Counted from the stretch's first letter, positions 52,645-63,391 are shown. The stretch is DNA of 64,000 nucleotides from CAMREV01 sp051653965 (GCA_051653965.1 JBOFXG010000008.1:1-64000), one strand, 5' to 3'. Notes: generated by a model from the sequence alone, not told the origin. Translations and numbers: made by a program.

Positions 52645-54180
52645 ATGAAAAGATCAGTTAAATTATTATTAACTTTATTCTCAATTTTAGTGCTTTCAGT
52701 TTCAATAGCAATTCTTTTTATTTTTTTTGAACAAGGATTTCCTATTAATGCATTTTATTGAATATTACCTATTATTTACTTTATCCAAATAATTCTTTCT
52801 TTTATAATCTTCTTTTCAAAAAGAAGATATGAAGTGAAGAGTGCTTGACTTTTTATGCTGAATATTCCGATAATAGGACTTATTTCTTTTTTATTAATGG
52901 GTTTATTACCATTTGAAATAAAATCAATTGATAAAATGAAGAAAACTAAAGAAGTCATTTATTCAAAAGAGGATTTTTTTTTCTCTAATGAATATTCAAA
53001 AATGAATAAATCTGATCCAATGGTAACTGCTCTAAACATTTCTAATTCTGCAATTTATCAAAAAAATAATTTAAAATTTATACTACAAAAAGATCTAGTA
53101 GAAGAAACTGTAAAATTAATAAGAAAGGCAAAAAAAACAATCAACATTGAATTTTATATATTATCAGATTCTATTTGATTAAATGTTTTAACAAATGAAT
53201 TAGTAAAAAAATCTAAAGAAGGTGTAAAAATAAAAGTAATGTTTGACTATATTGGTTCACATAAAAAAATGAGTAAAAATTTTATTTCTACTCTTAAAAA
53301 AAATAATATTGAATACTCGGTATTTAATTCAACAAAATTAATGAAATTCGTTTCAAATACTAATTTCAGAAATCATAGAAAAGGAATTATTGTTGATAAT
53401 AAATATTGTTTAACTGGTGGATCAAATATTGGCGATGAATATATTAATTTAAAAAAAGGTTATTTCTATTGAAGTGATGTTAATTTTATTATTGAAGGTG
53501 AAAGTGTTCATTCTTTAAGTTTACAATTCTATTATGATTGACATAAAGAAACTAATAAAAGAACAACATCTAATACTAATCTAATTAATGAAATTAGTGA
53601 TTTAAAAAAATTTGAAGCAAAAAACTCAAATGAAATAATACAGATATTACAATCAGAGCCATATTCTGAATTTAAAATATTTAAGAATATAATTACAAAA
53701 TACAATTCTGTTGCTAAAAAAAGAATTTGAATATATACACCATATTTTGCATCCAATTCTGATTATATTGAATCCCTTATATCAGCATCAATGTCAGGAG
53801 TTGATGTGAAAATTATTTTGCCTGGTAAACCAGATAATAAAAAAATAATTTTATCAATAAATAGATTTTTATATGAGAAATTATTAAATGCAAATATAAA
53901 AATTTATGAATATAATGGATTTATCCATACAAAAGCAATTATTATTGATGATGATGTTGTTGTTTTAGGTAGTAATAATTTAGATATGAGATCATTATTT
54001 ATAAATTTTGAGACTGCGATCATTGTAAAATCAAAGGAAATAAATTCTTATCTAGTAAATAATTTTTTGCAAGATATTAATAACTCTATTTTTTTTGGTA
54101 AAGATGATTTAAATGAATTCTATACTCCAAAAGAAAAATTTAAAAGATATTTTATAGATGTATTTTATGGTGTGTTGTAA
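52645..54180 (+). CDS. cls: Cardiolipin synthase
   Basis: The protein has 511 residues. Three N-terminal hydrophobic segments (about 5-30, 33-55, 70-90) anchor it in the membrane. Two phospholipase-D motifs follow: FRNHRKGIIVDN (HxKxxxxD) with GGSNIGDEY, and FIHTKAIIIDDDVVVLGSNN with LDMRS. It joins two phosphatidylglycerol molecules into cardiolipin. The length matches the bacterial Cls family. It begins 2 bp after the DHH gene. TGA codons encode several Trp. Confidence 0.93.
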
Positions 54181-54195
54181 TTTTAAAAAATAAAG

Positions 54196-54201
54196 TATAA
54201 T
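54196..54201 (+). promoter_or_regulatory. Candidate -10 for the amino-sugar PTS genes
   Basis: TATAAT in the 49-bp gap between cls and the IIB gene, 28 bp before the start codon. No clear -35 is visible. Confidence 0.35.
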
Positions 54202-54229
54202 TCTTATATATAAATATAAGGATTTTTTT

Positions 54230-54532
54230 ATGTACAAAATTTTATTAGCATGTTCAGCTGGAATGTCGACTTCATTATTAGAAGAATCGATTAAAAAGTA
54301 TGCGGATTCAATAAATGTGGAGGTAGATGTTATTGCAAAAGCTTCAGGAGAAGCAAAGGCTGTAATTGATCAATATGATATAGTTCTTTTAGGACCACAA
54401 GTGAAATTTATGGAAGCAAATTTCAAACAATTAGCAAATGGAAAACCAGTAGTTGTTATTCCTCCACAAATATATGCAATGGCAAAAGGAGAAGAATGTT
54501 TTAAACTTGTTTTAGAACATTTAAAAAAATAG
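54230..54532 (+). CDS. PTS lactose/cellobiose-family IIB component
   Basis: The protein has 100 residues. LLACSAGMSTSLLEESI contains the phospho-accepting Cys at residue 8 in the P-loop-like turn. VLLGPQVKFM and GKPVVVIPPQIYAM are family signatures. It passes phosphate from IIA to the incoming sugar bound by IIC. It lies 6 bp upstream of the IIA gene; the matching IIC is at 56857, beyond two minus-strand genes. The neighbouring MupG-like and nagAB genes suggest an amino-sugar disaccharide substrate. Confidence 0.95.
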   Translation: MYKILLACSAGMSTSLLEESIKKYADSINVEVDVIAKASGEAKAVIDQYDIVLLGPQVKFMEANFKQLANGKPVVVIPPQIYAMAKGEECFKLVLEHLKK

Positions 54533-54538
54533 GTAATT

Positions 54539-54877
54539 ATGGAAGAAAAATTTGGTTATAAAATTCTTGCTGAAAAAGCATTTCAAATAATAACTTATGC
54601 TGGGATGTCAAAATCTCATGCAATGGAAGCTATTTATGCAGCAAAAGCAAATAATTTTGACAAAGCAAAAGAGGATATGGCTCATGCTGAAAAAACAATG
54701 ATTGAAGCAGAAAAATTTCATGCTGATTTAGTTCAACATGAAGCTAGAGAAATGAAAAGTATTAATGTTCCATTATTATTAATTCATGCTGAAGATCAAT
54801 TGCTTTCTACACAAACATTATTATTAATGGCTGAAGAAATAATTGATCTTCATAAAAAGATAGCAGACAAAGAATAG
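54539..54877 (+). CDS. PTS lactose/cellobiose-family IIA component
   Basis: The protein has 112 residues. It is an all-helical trimeric IIA, with ITYAGMSKSHAMEAIYAAK and the phosphorylatable His in VPLLLIHAEDQLL. It accepts phosphate from HPr (ptsH at 59180) and passes it to IIB. The helix DMAHAEKTMIEAEKFHADLV matches the family. It is tightly spaced between IIB and the DUF871 gene, so all three are one transcript. Confidence 0.95.
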   Translation: MEEKFGYKILAEKAFQIITYAGMSKSHAMEAIYAAKANNFDKAKEDMAHAEKTMIEAEKFHADLVQHEAREMKSINVPLLLIHAEDQLLSTQTLLLMAEEIIDLHKKIADKE

Positions 54878-54885
54878 GAATTAAA

Positions 54886-55971
54886 ATGTTAGGAATATCA
54901 GTATATCCAGAAAAAGCAGATAAGCAAGACATAATTAATTACATTAATCTAGCAAGTAAATATGGATTTAAAAGAGTTTTTACTTGTTTACTTTCTGTGA
55001 AGGAAACAAAAGAAAAAATTGCAGAAGATTTTAAAGACATTATATCAGTAGCAAGAAAAAATAATATGGAAGTTATTTTAGATATTGCACCAAATGTTTT
55101 TGATGAATTAAAAATATCATATGATGATCTTTCATTTTTTTATGAATTAGGTTCTACAGGAATAAGATTAGATATTGGATTTGATGGTTTTAAGGAATCG
55201 AAATTAACATTCAATAAATTTGATTTAGATATTGAAATTAATATGTCTAGTGGAACAAAATATGTTGATAATATAATCTCATATAAACCCAATAGAAAAA
55301 AATTAATTGGATCTCACAATTTTTATCCTATGAGGTATTCTGGATTATCTTTAGATCATTTTTTAAAATGTTGTAAACAATTTAAAAAATATAATTTAAG
55401 AACTGCAGCATTTGTAACTTCTCATTCTGCTTTAGATGGTCCATGACCAATTATGGATGGATTATGTTCTCTTGAAATGCATAGAGATTTGCCAATCTAT
55501 ACACAAGTTAAACACTTGATGATGATTGAAGATTTAGATGATATTATTATTGGCAATTCATTTGCATCAGAAGAAGAATTAAAATCAATTTCAGAATTGA
55601 AAAACTTTCTTGAATTAGAAATAGTTTTTAATAAGGAAGCAACAGAATTAGAAAAAAATATAGTTCTTAATGAAGAACATTTTAATAGAGGTGACATTTC
55701 TGATTATTTAATTAGATCTACACAATCTAGAATTAAATATAAAGATAATAATTTTGAACCTTCTTGTACTCCCGAACTAATTAAAAAAGGATACATTACA
55801 ATTGGAAACAATAATTTTGGTCAGTATAAGGGAGAGCTTCACTTATCAAAAAAAGATCATTTAAATGATAATAAAAGAAAAAATGTAATTGCAAAAGTTT
55901 CTGATGAAGAAATATTCTTGCTTGATTTACTTCCAGCTTGATCTAAATTTGGTTTTAAACAAAAAAAATAA
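54886..55971 (+). CDS. mupG: DUF871 / MupG-like 6-phospho-glycosidase
   Basis: The protein has 361 residues. The N-terminal TIM barrel includes LGISVYPEKADKQDIINYIN, VILDIAPNVFDEL, GIRLDIGFDGF, IGSHNFYPMRYSGLS and a C-terminal domain beginning near EATELEKNIVLNEEHFNRGD. S. aureus MupG, a DUF871 protein, cleaves phosphorylated MurNAc-6P-GlcNAc delivered by a PTS. Here the gene directly follows PTS IIB and IIA. The likely role is cleavage of a PTS-imported phosphodisaccharide. MurNAc is not certain, and no MurQ etherase is seen in the window. AGGAATTAAA precedes the ATG. Confidence 0.85.
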
Positions 55972-55992
55972 TCCTATTCAGGATTATTTTTT
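55963..55992. terminator. Bidirectional terminator after the MupG-like gene
   Basis: AAAAATAATCCT and AGGATTATTTTT pair around an ATTC loop, with A-runs and T-runs on both sides. It lies across the end of the plus-strand gene and the stop of the minus-strand gene at 55974. Confidence 0.85.
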
Positions 55993-56468
55993 AAATGTTT
56001 TATTGAGTTATTAAATTGCTTTACATTCTTTTTAAAACTCATTTTATAATAAAATAATCCAACTGTATCTTGGAACCCAAAAAAAGTTTTATCTCTAAAA
56101 ATAACTTGTTTATAATTTACTTTAGATTTTCATATACTTTTTTTAACTTTAAAATACAATCAATATTGATCGTTTTCTACTTTTCAAGTAATTATTATTT
56201 CTTTTTCTTCTTTACTATATTTTTCAAATTCATAATCCAATGACATATTTTCTTGTTTAAACTTAAATTTTAAACCCTCTTCTAAATCTCGTTTAATTTT
56301 AAAAGTTTTCTTTATTACATTAGTTATTATTAAAAATAATTCATCCTCATTAATTTTAAATTTTTTAGAAGAATATAATATTTTGTTTCTTCTATATTCA
56401 TCAATCATTGAATTGTAATTATTCCCAGTATGAACATATTTTCCAAATTGGTTTGAGTTTGTTTTCAT
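55974..56468 (-). CDS. Hypothetical soluble protein
   Basis: The protein has 164 residues. It begins MKTNSNQFGKYVHTGNNYNS, with mixed helix and strand, many aromatic and Lys residues, and several TGA Trp codons in the second half (WKVENDQYWLYFKVKKSIWK). There is no membrane segment. The last third alternates strands. I recognise no family. It lies 1 bp downstream of the 87-residue membrane gene on the same strand; both interrupt the amino-sugar PTS cluster in antisense orientation. Confidence 0.7.
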
Positions 56469-56469
56469 A

Positions 56470-56733
56470 TTATGTTTTTATTACTCCACTAGCTACAAGC
56501 GAGATTATTATTATTGAAATAATAAAGATTGTAAGTCCAAATAAAAAAATTCATTTCAATGATCTATTTAATATTTCATAATTTCTATTTAATACTATTC
56601 TTAAAAAATTTCTTATGAATCATATTAAACAAGGTAAAAAAATTGATATAACCATTAATATCACCGGTACCAATATTCAAGGATTTCCTAAATTTGGTTG
56701 TTCCATTATTGTAATTAAATTTGCAAACAACAT
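56470..56733 (-). CDS. Small two-helix membrane protein
   Basis: The protein has 87 residues. It has two hydrophobic helices (about 20-40, WILVPVILMVISIFLPCLIW, and about 62-82, IFLFGLTIFIISIIIISLVA) with a basic loop, RNFLRIVLNRNYE, between them, so the loop is probably cytosolic. AAGGGAAAA is a good ribosome binding site. It is co-directional and nearly contiguous with the 164-residue protein. No function is known. Confidence 0.65.
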
Positions 56734-56856
56734 TTTTCCCTTATATATACATAATTTTATAGAAGCATATAATATTTTAACTTTAATTATGTTATATTAT
56801 AAATACAATATTTATAAAAATAAAATAAATTTTTTGAAATGAATGGAATAAAGAAT

Positions 56857-58359
56857 ATGCAAAATAGCGTTGATTTTAAAACACACTTTAAAAGTGGGTG
56901 AAATGTTTTTTTAAATAGTATGGGTAAAATTTCTGAACAAAAACATATGTCTGCTTTAAGAGATGGATTTGCCCTGTTAGTGCCTTTAATTATTGCTGCA
57001 TCTTTTGGTGTTATTTGTATGACATTCATCTTCGGATGATTTGATACTGCATCTACATCAATTTTAGGATGAATAACTTGAGGTATTCATGGCCAAATGA
57101 TCAAAAATTCAAGTGATGTTTGAGTTTTTGCACCAAACTCAGTAGCTCTTCAAATTAGTACCATAGGTACATTTATATTTTTTACAATATGAAAAGGTAT
57201 ATTTAGTTTTTTATCAATATTTATTACATTAACTATTGGATATTCATTTGCTAGAATTAAGCAAGTTAAAGACCCATTTATTACATCATTAGTAGCTCTT
57301 GGTGCATTTATGATTTTATCATATGGTGATACTGGATTATTTGGTACTTCTGGTATGTTGGTTGCAATTGTTTCTTCATTATTAGCTGTAGAATTATTTG
57401 GAATGTTTGAAAAAAATAAAAAATTAGAAATAAAAATGCCAGCAGGTGTTCCTCAAGCAGTTTCAAGATCATTCTCTAAATTGTTTCCAACTGTACTTAC
57501 TTTACTAATTATGGTAGGTTTACAAGCTCCATTTATTATAACTTTAGGTGTTGGTACAGCTAATGGTGTTGGTGATGCTTTTGGTTTTGGACATGCAATT
57601 TCATTTGCTATTCAAGCTCCATTTATTGAATTAGCTAATGATACTAGTGCAACCTTAGCTATTGGATTAGTTTATACATTCTTTGTTGCATTTTTATGAT
57701 TCTTTGGTATTCATGGTTCAAATGTTTTATTAGCAATCTTTGGTCCATTAACACTTACATATTTAGAAAGAAATCAACAAATTGTTTCTGGTGAAATTAT
57801 AGGTACTCCAAGTGCTATGGCTGATGGTACATTAGATGCCTTTGTATTCTTTGGTGGTGTTGGTGCTACATTAGCATTTGTTTTAGTAGGTCTATTTATT
57901 TCAAAAAGAAAAGAGACAAGAGAAATCATAAAATTTGGTGGTCCTTCAGCAATATTTAATATTAATGAACCGTTAATATTTGGTGTGCCTTTAATCCTTA
58001 ATGTTTCTTATGCAATTCCATTTATTTTAATTCAACCAATATTATATGTAATTACATGATTAGCAATTGAAAAATTTGGATGAGTTCCACCAGTTATTGT
58101 GAAAATTCCATTTACATCTCCAGTAGGTATTGGTGGTTTCTTAGCTGTTGCAAGTTGAGAAGGAATTGTGTTATCAATAATGAACTTTGCAATTGCTTGT
58201 TTAATCTATACTCCTTTTGTTATCTTTGCAAACAATAAAGCAAAAAGAAACAATGAGGAATTAGTTAAAATTGAATATAAAGCAGCTTTCAACAAATTAA
58301 CTCATAGAAAAAGTGCTTTAAATGAAAGTGATAAAGGAGCAAAAGATGGTAAAAAATAA
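56857..58359 (+). CDS. PTS lactose/cellobiose-family IIC component
   Basis: The protein has 500 residues. It is a polytopic permease with about ten helices. FALLVPLIIAASFGVICMTF at the start, FFGIHGSNVLLAIFGPLTL, the substrate-site FNINEPLIFGVPLILN, and SPVGIGGFLAVASWEG are CelB/ChbC-type signatures. It transports and phosphorylates a disaccharide together with the IIB and IIA encoded at 54230-54877. A charged C-terminal tail of about 55 residues follows. The start ATG at 56857 follows GGAATAAAG. It overlaps the next gene by 14 bp. Confidence 0.94.
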
Positions 58360-59107
58360 AAAAATAACTACTTCTTCTTCAAAAAAAGAAGAAAAAAAAA
58401 TACCTAAAAAATCAGATATTTTAATTTCTGATAAAAAAGAAGATACTCCAACTTCAGATGCAAAAGCAACTTCTGAAATTAAAAAAGATATTATAGAAAC
58501 TCCTATTGAACCAGTAGAAAAAATTATCTATTCTAAATATAATAAATTTATTTTTAAAACTTCAAACAATAATTCTTTTGATAAAAAACATAATTCAATT
58601 TATAATTTTTCTAAATTTGGCTTAGCTATTGTTCTTACTGTTTTTATGTTAATATCTCTTTGAATGACTACAATATGACAGAAGGAAACTTTAATAGGCC
58701 TAAATGTTAATATAACATCGATGAATAATGCTTTAGGCAACCCCCCCCATTTAGCCCAAACTGTTATAGATGCAATGCTTGCAAAAAATATAATGCAATT
58801 TGCAGGATTGAATATAAATGTTTCGATAATTGATTCAATAATGGCAATAGGAATAATTTCATTAGTTATGTTAATACCAATTTTAGTTTTTAGAAATGGT
58901 ACATTATTTTCTGTAATTTCATTAGGCTTAGGTTTTGTATTACTTATTGTTATAATGTCATTATTCTTTTATGTAATAAATGCACAAGGTGAACTAGTTA
59001 CAATAGCAAGAGAAGGAAACTATTTAGCAGGATTATTAACACCAACACAAATTGAACTAGATAGATTAAGAGAAATTCTTGATAAAATAGTAGCAATAGT
59101 TGGATAA
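58346..59107 (+). CDS. Membrane protein with in-frame C8 tract, downstream of PTS IIC
   Basis: The protein has 253 residues. A Lys/Glu/Ser/Thr-rich N-terminal region of about 90 residues precedes three hydrophobic helices (about 95-117, 160-185, 190-212) and a short C-terminal helix. GNPPH near residue 133 is encoded across an uninterrupted run of eight C (58741-58748), very unusual in this AT-rich genome. ATAAAGGAG at proper spacing fixes the start at 58346. It is coupled to the IIC gene by overlap. No family is recognised; the location suggests an accessory of the PTS or a surface protein. Confidence 0.75.
58741..58748 (+). repeat. Homopolymeric C8 tract within a coding region
   Basis: Eight consecutive C in frame (AAC CCC CCC CAT). 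It is the most conspicuous poly-C run I noticed in the window. A gain or loss of one base would truncate the protein soon after helix 1. Confidence 0.9.
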
Positions 59108-59144
59108 TTAATTATTTTTAAAATAAAATTTTTAGTTAATACTA

Positions 59145-59150
59145 TATAAT
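59145..59150 (+). promoter_or_regulatory. Candidate -10 for ptsH
   Basis: TATAAT, 30 bp before the ptsH start codon, with AAAGGAG as the ribosome binding site just downstream. No good -35 is evident. Confidence 0.4.
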
Positions 59151-59179
59151 AAATTGAATTATTAAAAAAGGAGTTAAAA

Positions 59180-59443
59180 ATGCAAGCAAAAAAAATAATT
59201 ATTATAGATCCAATTGGTATACATGCAAGACCAGCAAGTGCTATTGTGAATACTACTTCTAAATTTGTTTCTAAAATTGAATTTAAGTATGATGGAAAAT
59301 TAGCAAATGCAAAATCTATAATTAATTTAATGGCTCTTGGAGTAAAAAAAGATGCTGAAATCGAAATAATAATTGATGGTTCTGACGATGAAGAGGCAAT
59401 GAAAACACTTATTGAAGTAATGGAAAAAGAAAAATTAATTTAA
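59180..59443 (+). CDS. ptsH: Phosphocarrier protein HPr
   Basis: The protein has 87 residues. DPIGIHARPASAIV carries the active His (residue 15). The regulatory serine site (AKSIINLMALGV) is conserved, so HPr kinase could act on it. It passes phosphate from enzyme I to all IIA proteins, including the one at 54539. It has its own ribosome binding site and candidate promoter. It lies between the PTS genes and whiA-nagB. Confidence 0.97.
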   Translation: MQAKKIIIIDPIGIHARPASAIVNTTSKFVSKIEFKYDGKLANAKSIINLMALGVKKDAEIEIIIDGSDDEEAMKTLIEVMEKEKLI

Positions 59444-59482
59444 AATTTATATATTATATAAATTTTATTTTTTTTAATAATT

Positions 59483-60397
59483 ATGACATTTACAAAAGAA
59501 GTTAAAGAAGAAATCTCATTACTAGATTTCCCTAATCATTGTGCTAGATCTTTATTATCTGCCTATTTAAAAAATTCACTAGAAATTAGTATCAGTAATT
59601 CTGAAGTTAAGTGAGAAATTTTAAGTCAATCTCCATTTATTTTGAGATTTATTTACAAATTATTAATGCAACTTTATGATGTTGAAAAGGAATTTTTATT
59701 TTTAGAAAAAAAAATGCCAAAAAATTCAACATTATACAAAATGATAATTAGAGGCAATCTAAATAAAATAGAAATGGATTTAAAGTTATTTACAAATGAA
59801 ATTATTTTCAAAAAAAATTGTTGCTCACGTGCTTATGTTGCAGGTTTATTTTTAAGCGGTGGAAGTGTTAACTCTCCAAATAGCAAAACATATCATATTG
59901 AATTTAAATTAAAAAATATTGAATTAAAAAATACACTAGAAAATATTTTTAAAAATATTAATATTGAATCAAAACTTTTAATTAGAAAAGATAAATACAT
60001 TTTATATATAAAAAAATCTAGTTATATATCAGATGTTTTAAAATTTATGAGTGCTCAAAATTCAATGTTCAAATATGAAGATCAAAGAATTTCAAAAGAT
60101 TTTACTAATCAAGTTCATAGGTTAAATAATTTGGATATATCAAATTTAAGAAAAACTGTCAATGCTGCAAATGATCAAATAACTTATATTTCTTGAATAA
60201 TAAATAACGAAAAAGAATTTGATAAATTATCACAAAAAGAAAAAAACTTTTGTAAATTAAGAATGGAAAATAATGATCTTTCTTTAAAAGAAATTTCAGA
60301 AGAATACTATCGAAAATATAAAATAAAAATTTCAAAAGGTTCTATTTTTCATTACATAAAAAAAATAAAAAATATTTATGAAAATAGAATATTATAA
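59483..60397 (+). CDS. whiA: DNA-binding protein WhiA
   Basis: The protein has 304 residues. It has an N-terminal WhiA domain beginning TFTKEVKEEISLLD, a LAGLIDADG-like part with RAYVAGLFLSGGSVNSP, and a C-terminal helix-turn-helix ending YRKYKIKISKGSIFHYIKKI. NAANDQITYISWII is the typical linker. TGA Trp codons split it in a standard-code reading. In other bacteria WhiA affects division, chromosome segregation and gene expression. No strong Shine-Dalgarno sequence is visible at the ATG. The position between ptsH and nagB need not be functional. Confidence 0.92.
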
Positions 60398-60418
60398 ACA
60401 TATAAGATTGGTAAAAAA

Positions 60419-61198
60419 ATGAAGAATATTAAATTAATAATTTGTAAAAATGAAAATGAAATAGCTGATTTAGCTTCACAAATTATTTTAGATACAGTGA
60501 AAAAAAATAAAAAATCTAATCTTGGACTTGCTACAGGAAGTTCGCCTTTAGGAACATATAAAAAAATAATAGAAAAATATAATAATGGTGATATTTCTTT
60601 AAAAAATGTAAAAACATTTAATTTAGATGAGTACTTAGATATAAAAAAAGATGATTATAAAAATTCTTATGAATATTATATGGATGAAAATTTATTTAGT
60701 AAAACAGATATTAAGAAAAAAAGAACTTTTTTTCCAACACTTCTTGGAAAAAAACCAAATGATGATTATTCAAAGTTTGAAGATAAAATAAGAAAATATG
60801 GAAAAATAGACATTCAATTATTAGGCTTGGGTACAAATGGCCACATCGGTTTTAATGAACCAGGTAGTGAAATAAATACAAGAACAAGAATAGTTGATCT
60901 TGCACAAAGCACTATTGAATCAAATTCAAAATATTTTAAATCAAAAGATGATGTTCCAAAAAGAGCTGTGTCTATGGGATTGGGAACAATATTAGAATCT
61001 GAAAAAATTTTACTTATTGCTTTTGGAAAAGAAAAATCAGGTGCAATAAAATCATTTTTTGAAAAAGAAGAATTTCACAAGGATCTACCAATGTCAGCAT
61101 TGTGAGAACACAATAATGTTTTAATAATTATTGATGAAGATGCTGCATCAAAAGTAGATAAAAAAAAATTAAATAATTTTTTAATTAAAAATGTGTAA
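60419..61198 (+). CDS. nagB: Glucosamine-6-phosphate deaminase
   Basis: The protein has 259 residues. It converts glucosamine-6-P to fructose-6-P and ammonia. LGLATGSSPLGTYKKII binds phosphate. TFNLDEYLD, GLGTNGHIGFNEPG and MSALWEHNN are active-site regions. The TNGH form agrees with Firmicutes NagB, where E. coli has NDGH. One TGA Trp occurs near the C-terminus. It is convergent with nagA, and a hairpin lies between them. It connects amino-sugar import to glycolysis. Confidence 0.96.
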
Positions 61199-61219
61199 AA
61201 CTTTATATTAAGTTTTTTT
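61197..61219 (+). terminator. Short hairpin terminator after nagB
   Basis: AAAACTT and AAGTTTT pair around TATATT and are followed by a run of T. The stem is short and AT-rich, so it is a weak terminator. Confidence 0.45.
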
Positions 61220-61224
61220 AATGA

Positions 61225-62322
61225 CTAAAAAGTTGTTTCAATAATATTTAATTTGCTATCTATAATAATTAATTTTGCTTCTGCATTTTTTTTAATTTTT
61301 CCATATTCTTTTATATTAAATTGTTTGCATGTATTGTAACTTGTTACTTTAACTATTTCACTAAAAGAACATTTTGTTACTTGAAAAAAATGTTTTACGA
61401 TATCATTATATTTCATAGTTGATCCTGCTAATGTATTTGAATCAGCTAAAAAACATTGATTATTTTTTTTATCAATCTCTAATGATCCAAGATGATATTT
61501 TCCATTTTTTAAACCTTTTGGTGATAATGAATCACTTATGATTATTATTCTTTCTGGTTTTGATATTTTATATGTTTCTTTTAATACTGAATCGTTTATA
61601 TGTACTCCATCAGCAATTAACTCTACAAAAGTTTTGTCATTATATAAAGCATAATTAACAATCCCAGGACTTCTGTGATCAAACCCACTCATTGCATTAT
61701 ATAGATGTGTAAATTGACTACAACCATTATCAACTGCTTTTTTACATACTTCATAACTAGCATTACTATGACCTATTGAAAAATATATATTTTTAATTTT
61801 ATTATTTTTTATAACCTTCATATTTTCTTTTATTTCAGGTGCAATTGTTATTATTTTTTTAAGATTATTTGTATTATCAATTTCTTTTAAAATCTTTGAA
61901 TTAATATTTATAATAAATTTTTCATTATGAGCACCTTTTTTAGCTACACTTATAAAAGGTCCTTCTATATGTCATCCTAAGACTATTTCATTTTTCTTTT
62001 TTAAAAAATTTCCTAAATTTAAAACTTTTTTTAAATCTTGAGTTACTGTTGTTACAAAAATACCGCAGACACCTTCACTTGAAAGTTTTTTCCCTAAAGT
62101 ATTTAATTCATTATAATTTTCTTTTGATAAATGATCAAAAGATACACCATATCCACCATGTGTATGTTGATCGATGAAACCAGGCAAACAATAATTCCTA
62201 GCTTTATTTTCCTTTTTTGATTTTTCAATTATTTTTTTAATTTTGCCATTTTCTATATGGATGTCACCAAAAACAATTCCATCATGATTAACTATGTTAA
62301 CATCTATAATTTTTTTTACCAT
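61225..62322 (-). CDS. nagA: N-acetylglucosamine-6-phosphate deacetylase
   Basis: The protein has 365 residues. It removes acetate from GlcNAc-6-P, producing the substrate of NagB. LPGFIDQHTHGG, HIEGPF, FSIGHSNASYE, FTHLYNAMSGFDHRSPG, LIADGVH and IISDS are the metal- and substrate-binding segments. The start ATG at 62322 follows AATAGGATTT; an upstream in-frame TTG would only add five residues. One TGA Trp lies before HIEGP. It is convergent with nagB and divergent from the second degV. Confidence 0.94.
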
Positions 62323-62460
62323 AAATCCTATTTTCAATATCTTTTATTTATTATAAATTGTTATTAATTAAAAATTTAAATTAATAATTTTAATACACAT
62401 AAGATATAATTAAAATAATCATTAATCTAAAAATGATATTTTAATTTGGATGGTTTAATT

Positions 62461-63339
62461 ATGGCAAAAAAAATTGGATTAATAGTAGACAGTGGTGCTT
62501 CACTTTATAATAATGAATTAAAAAATGTTGAAATCATTCCATTAATAATTAATGAAATTATTGATAAAAGAATAGATACATATAATGATGGTGTTGACTT
62601 AAAAAGAGAAGATGTTTATAAAAAGATAATTAATAAATCAAAGCTTTCAACCTCTCAATCTATATTTGGTGAATGTTATAACTTAGTTCAAAAAATGTTA
62701 AAAAAATATGATGAGATAATGGTATTTCCTCTATCAAAAGGTTTATCTGGAACGTATAACACTTGAATCCAAGTTGCTTCTGAATTTGATTCAAATAAAG
62801 TTCATATCCTTGATCATTCTGATGTTTGCACAGGTATATACTATGCAATGTTAGAATCATATGAAAAATATTTAAATGGAGAATCAATTAGTGATATCCA
62901 AAAGTTTTTAGATAAAAGAAATACAAAAAGAGAAGCAGTTATTTTAATTAATGATTTAGATCATCTTGTAAGAGGTGGCAGACTATCTGTTGTTAAATCA
63001 AAAATAGCTAAATTATTAGGTTTAAGAGTTTTAGTCAAATTTAATGGTAAATTAGATCTTTTAGATAAGACAAAAACAATTCAAAATGCAATTAATAAAT
63101 CATTAAAAAGCATTGATGAAAACATTAATTTTTCTAAAAACGGAATAAAAAGAATTTTTATTACAACAAATTACATAGATATTAATGATCCAGCATTAAT
63201 GGAATATAAAAAACATCTTGAAAATTGATTAAATAAAAATGGTGTTACTTATGATGGAATCATAATTGACTATCTTCCATCAGTTATTTCTATCCATACT
63301 GGAATTAATACAATTGGTGTTTGAATTGAATCAAAATAA
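62461..63339 (+). CDS. DegV-family fatty-acid-binding protein (second copy)
   Basis: The protein has 292 residues. LIVDSGASL, LSTSQSIFGEC, FPLSKGLSGTYNT and VRGGRLSVV are DegV signatures. It is clearly distinct in sequence from the DegV at 26345, so the two are not recent duplicates. It may act as a FakB subunit for FakA (45154). The ATG at 62461 is preferred to an in-frame TTG at 62446. Two TGA Trp codons occur. A hairpin terminator follows directly. Fatty-acid binding is inferred from the family. Confidence 0.88.
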
Positions 63340-63364
63340 AAAACTACTTTTAAAGTAGTTTTTT
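63338..63364 (+). terminator. Terminator after the second degV
   Basis: A-run plus ACTACTTT pairs with AAAGTAGT plus T-run, beginning inside the degV stop codon. The stem is perfect and is followed by T residues. Confidence 0.85.
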
Positions 63365-63391
63365 TAACGAGTTATATGAAGGTAAAGAAAA

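Noticed and set aside
60827..60862. Possible active-site change in NagB (TNGH instead of NDGH)
   Set aside because: Firmicutes NagB proteins normally have an N-G-H form at this site, so it is not a defect.
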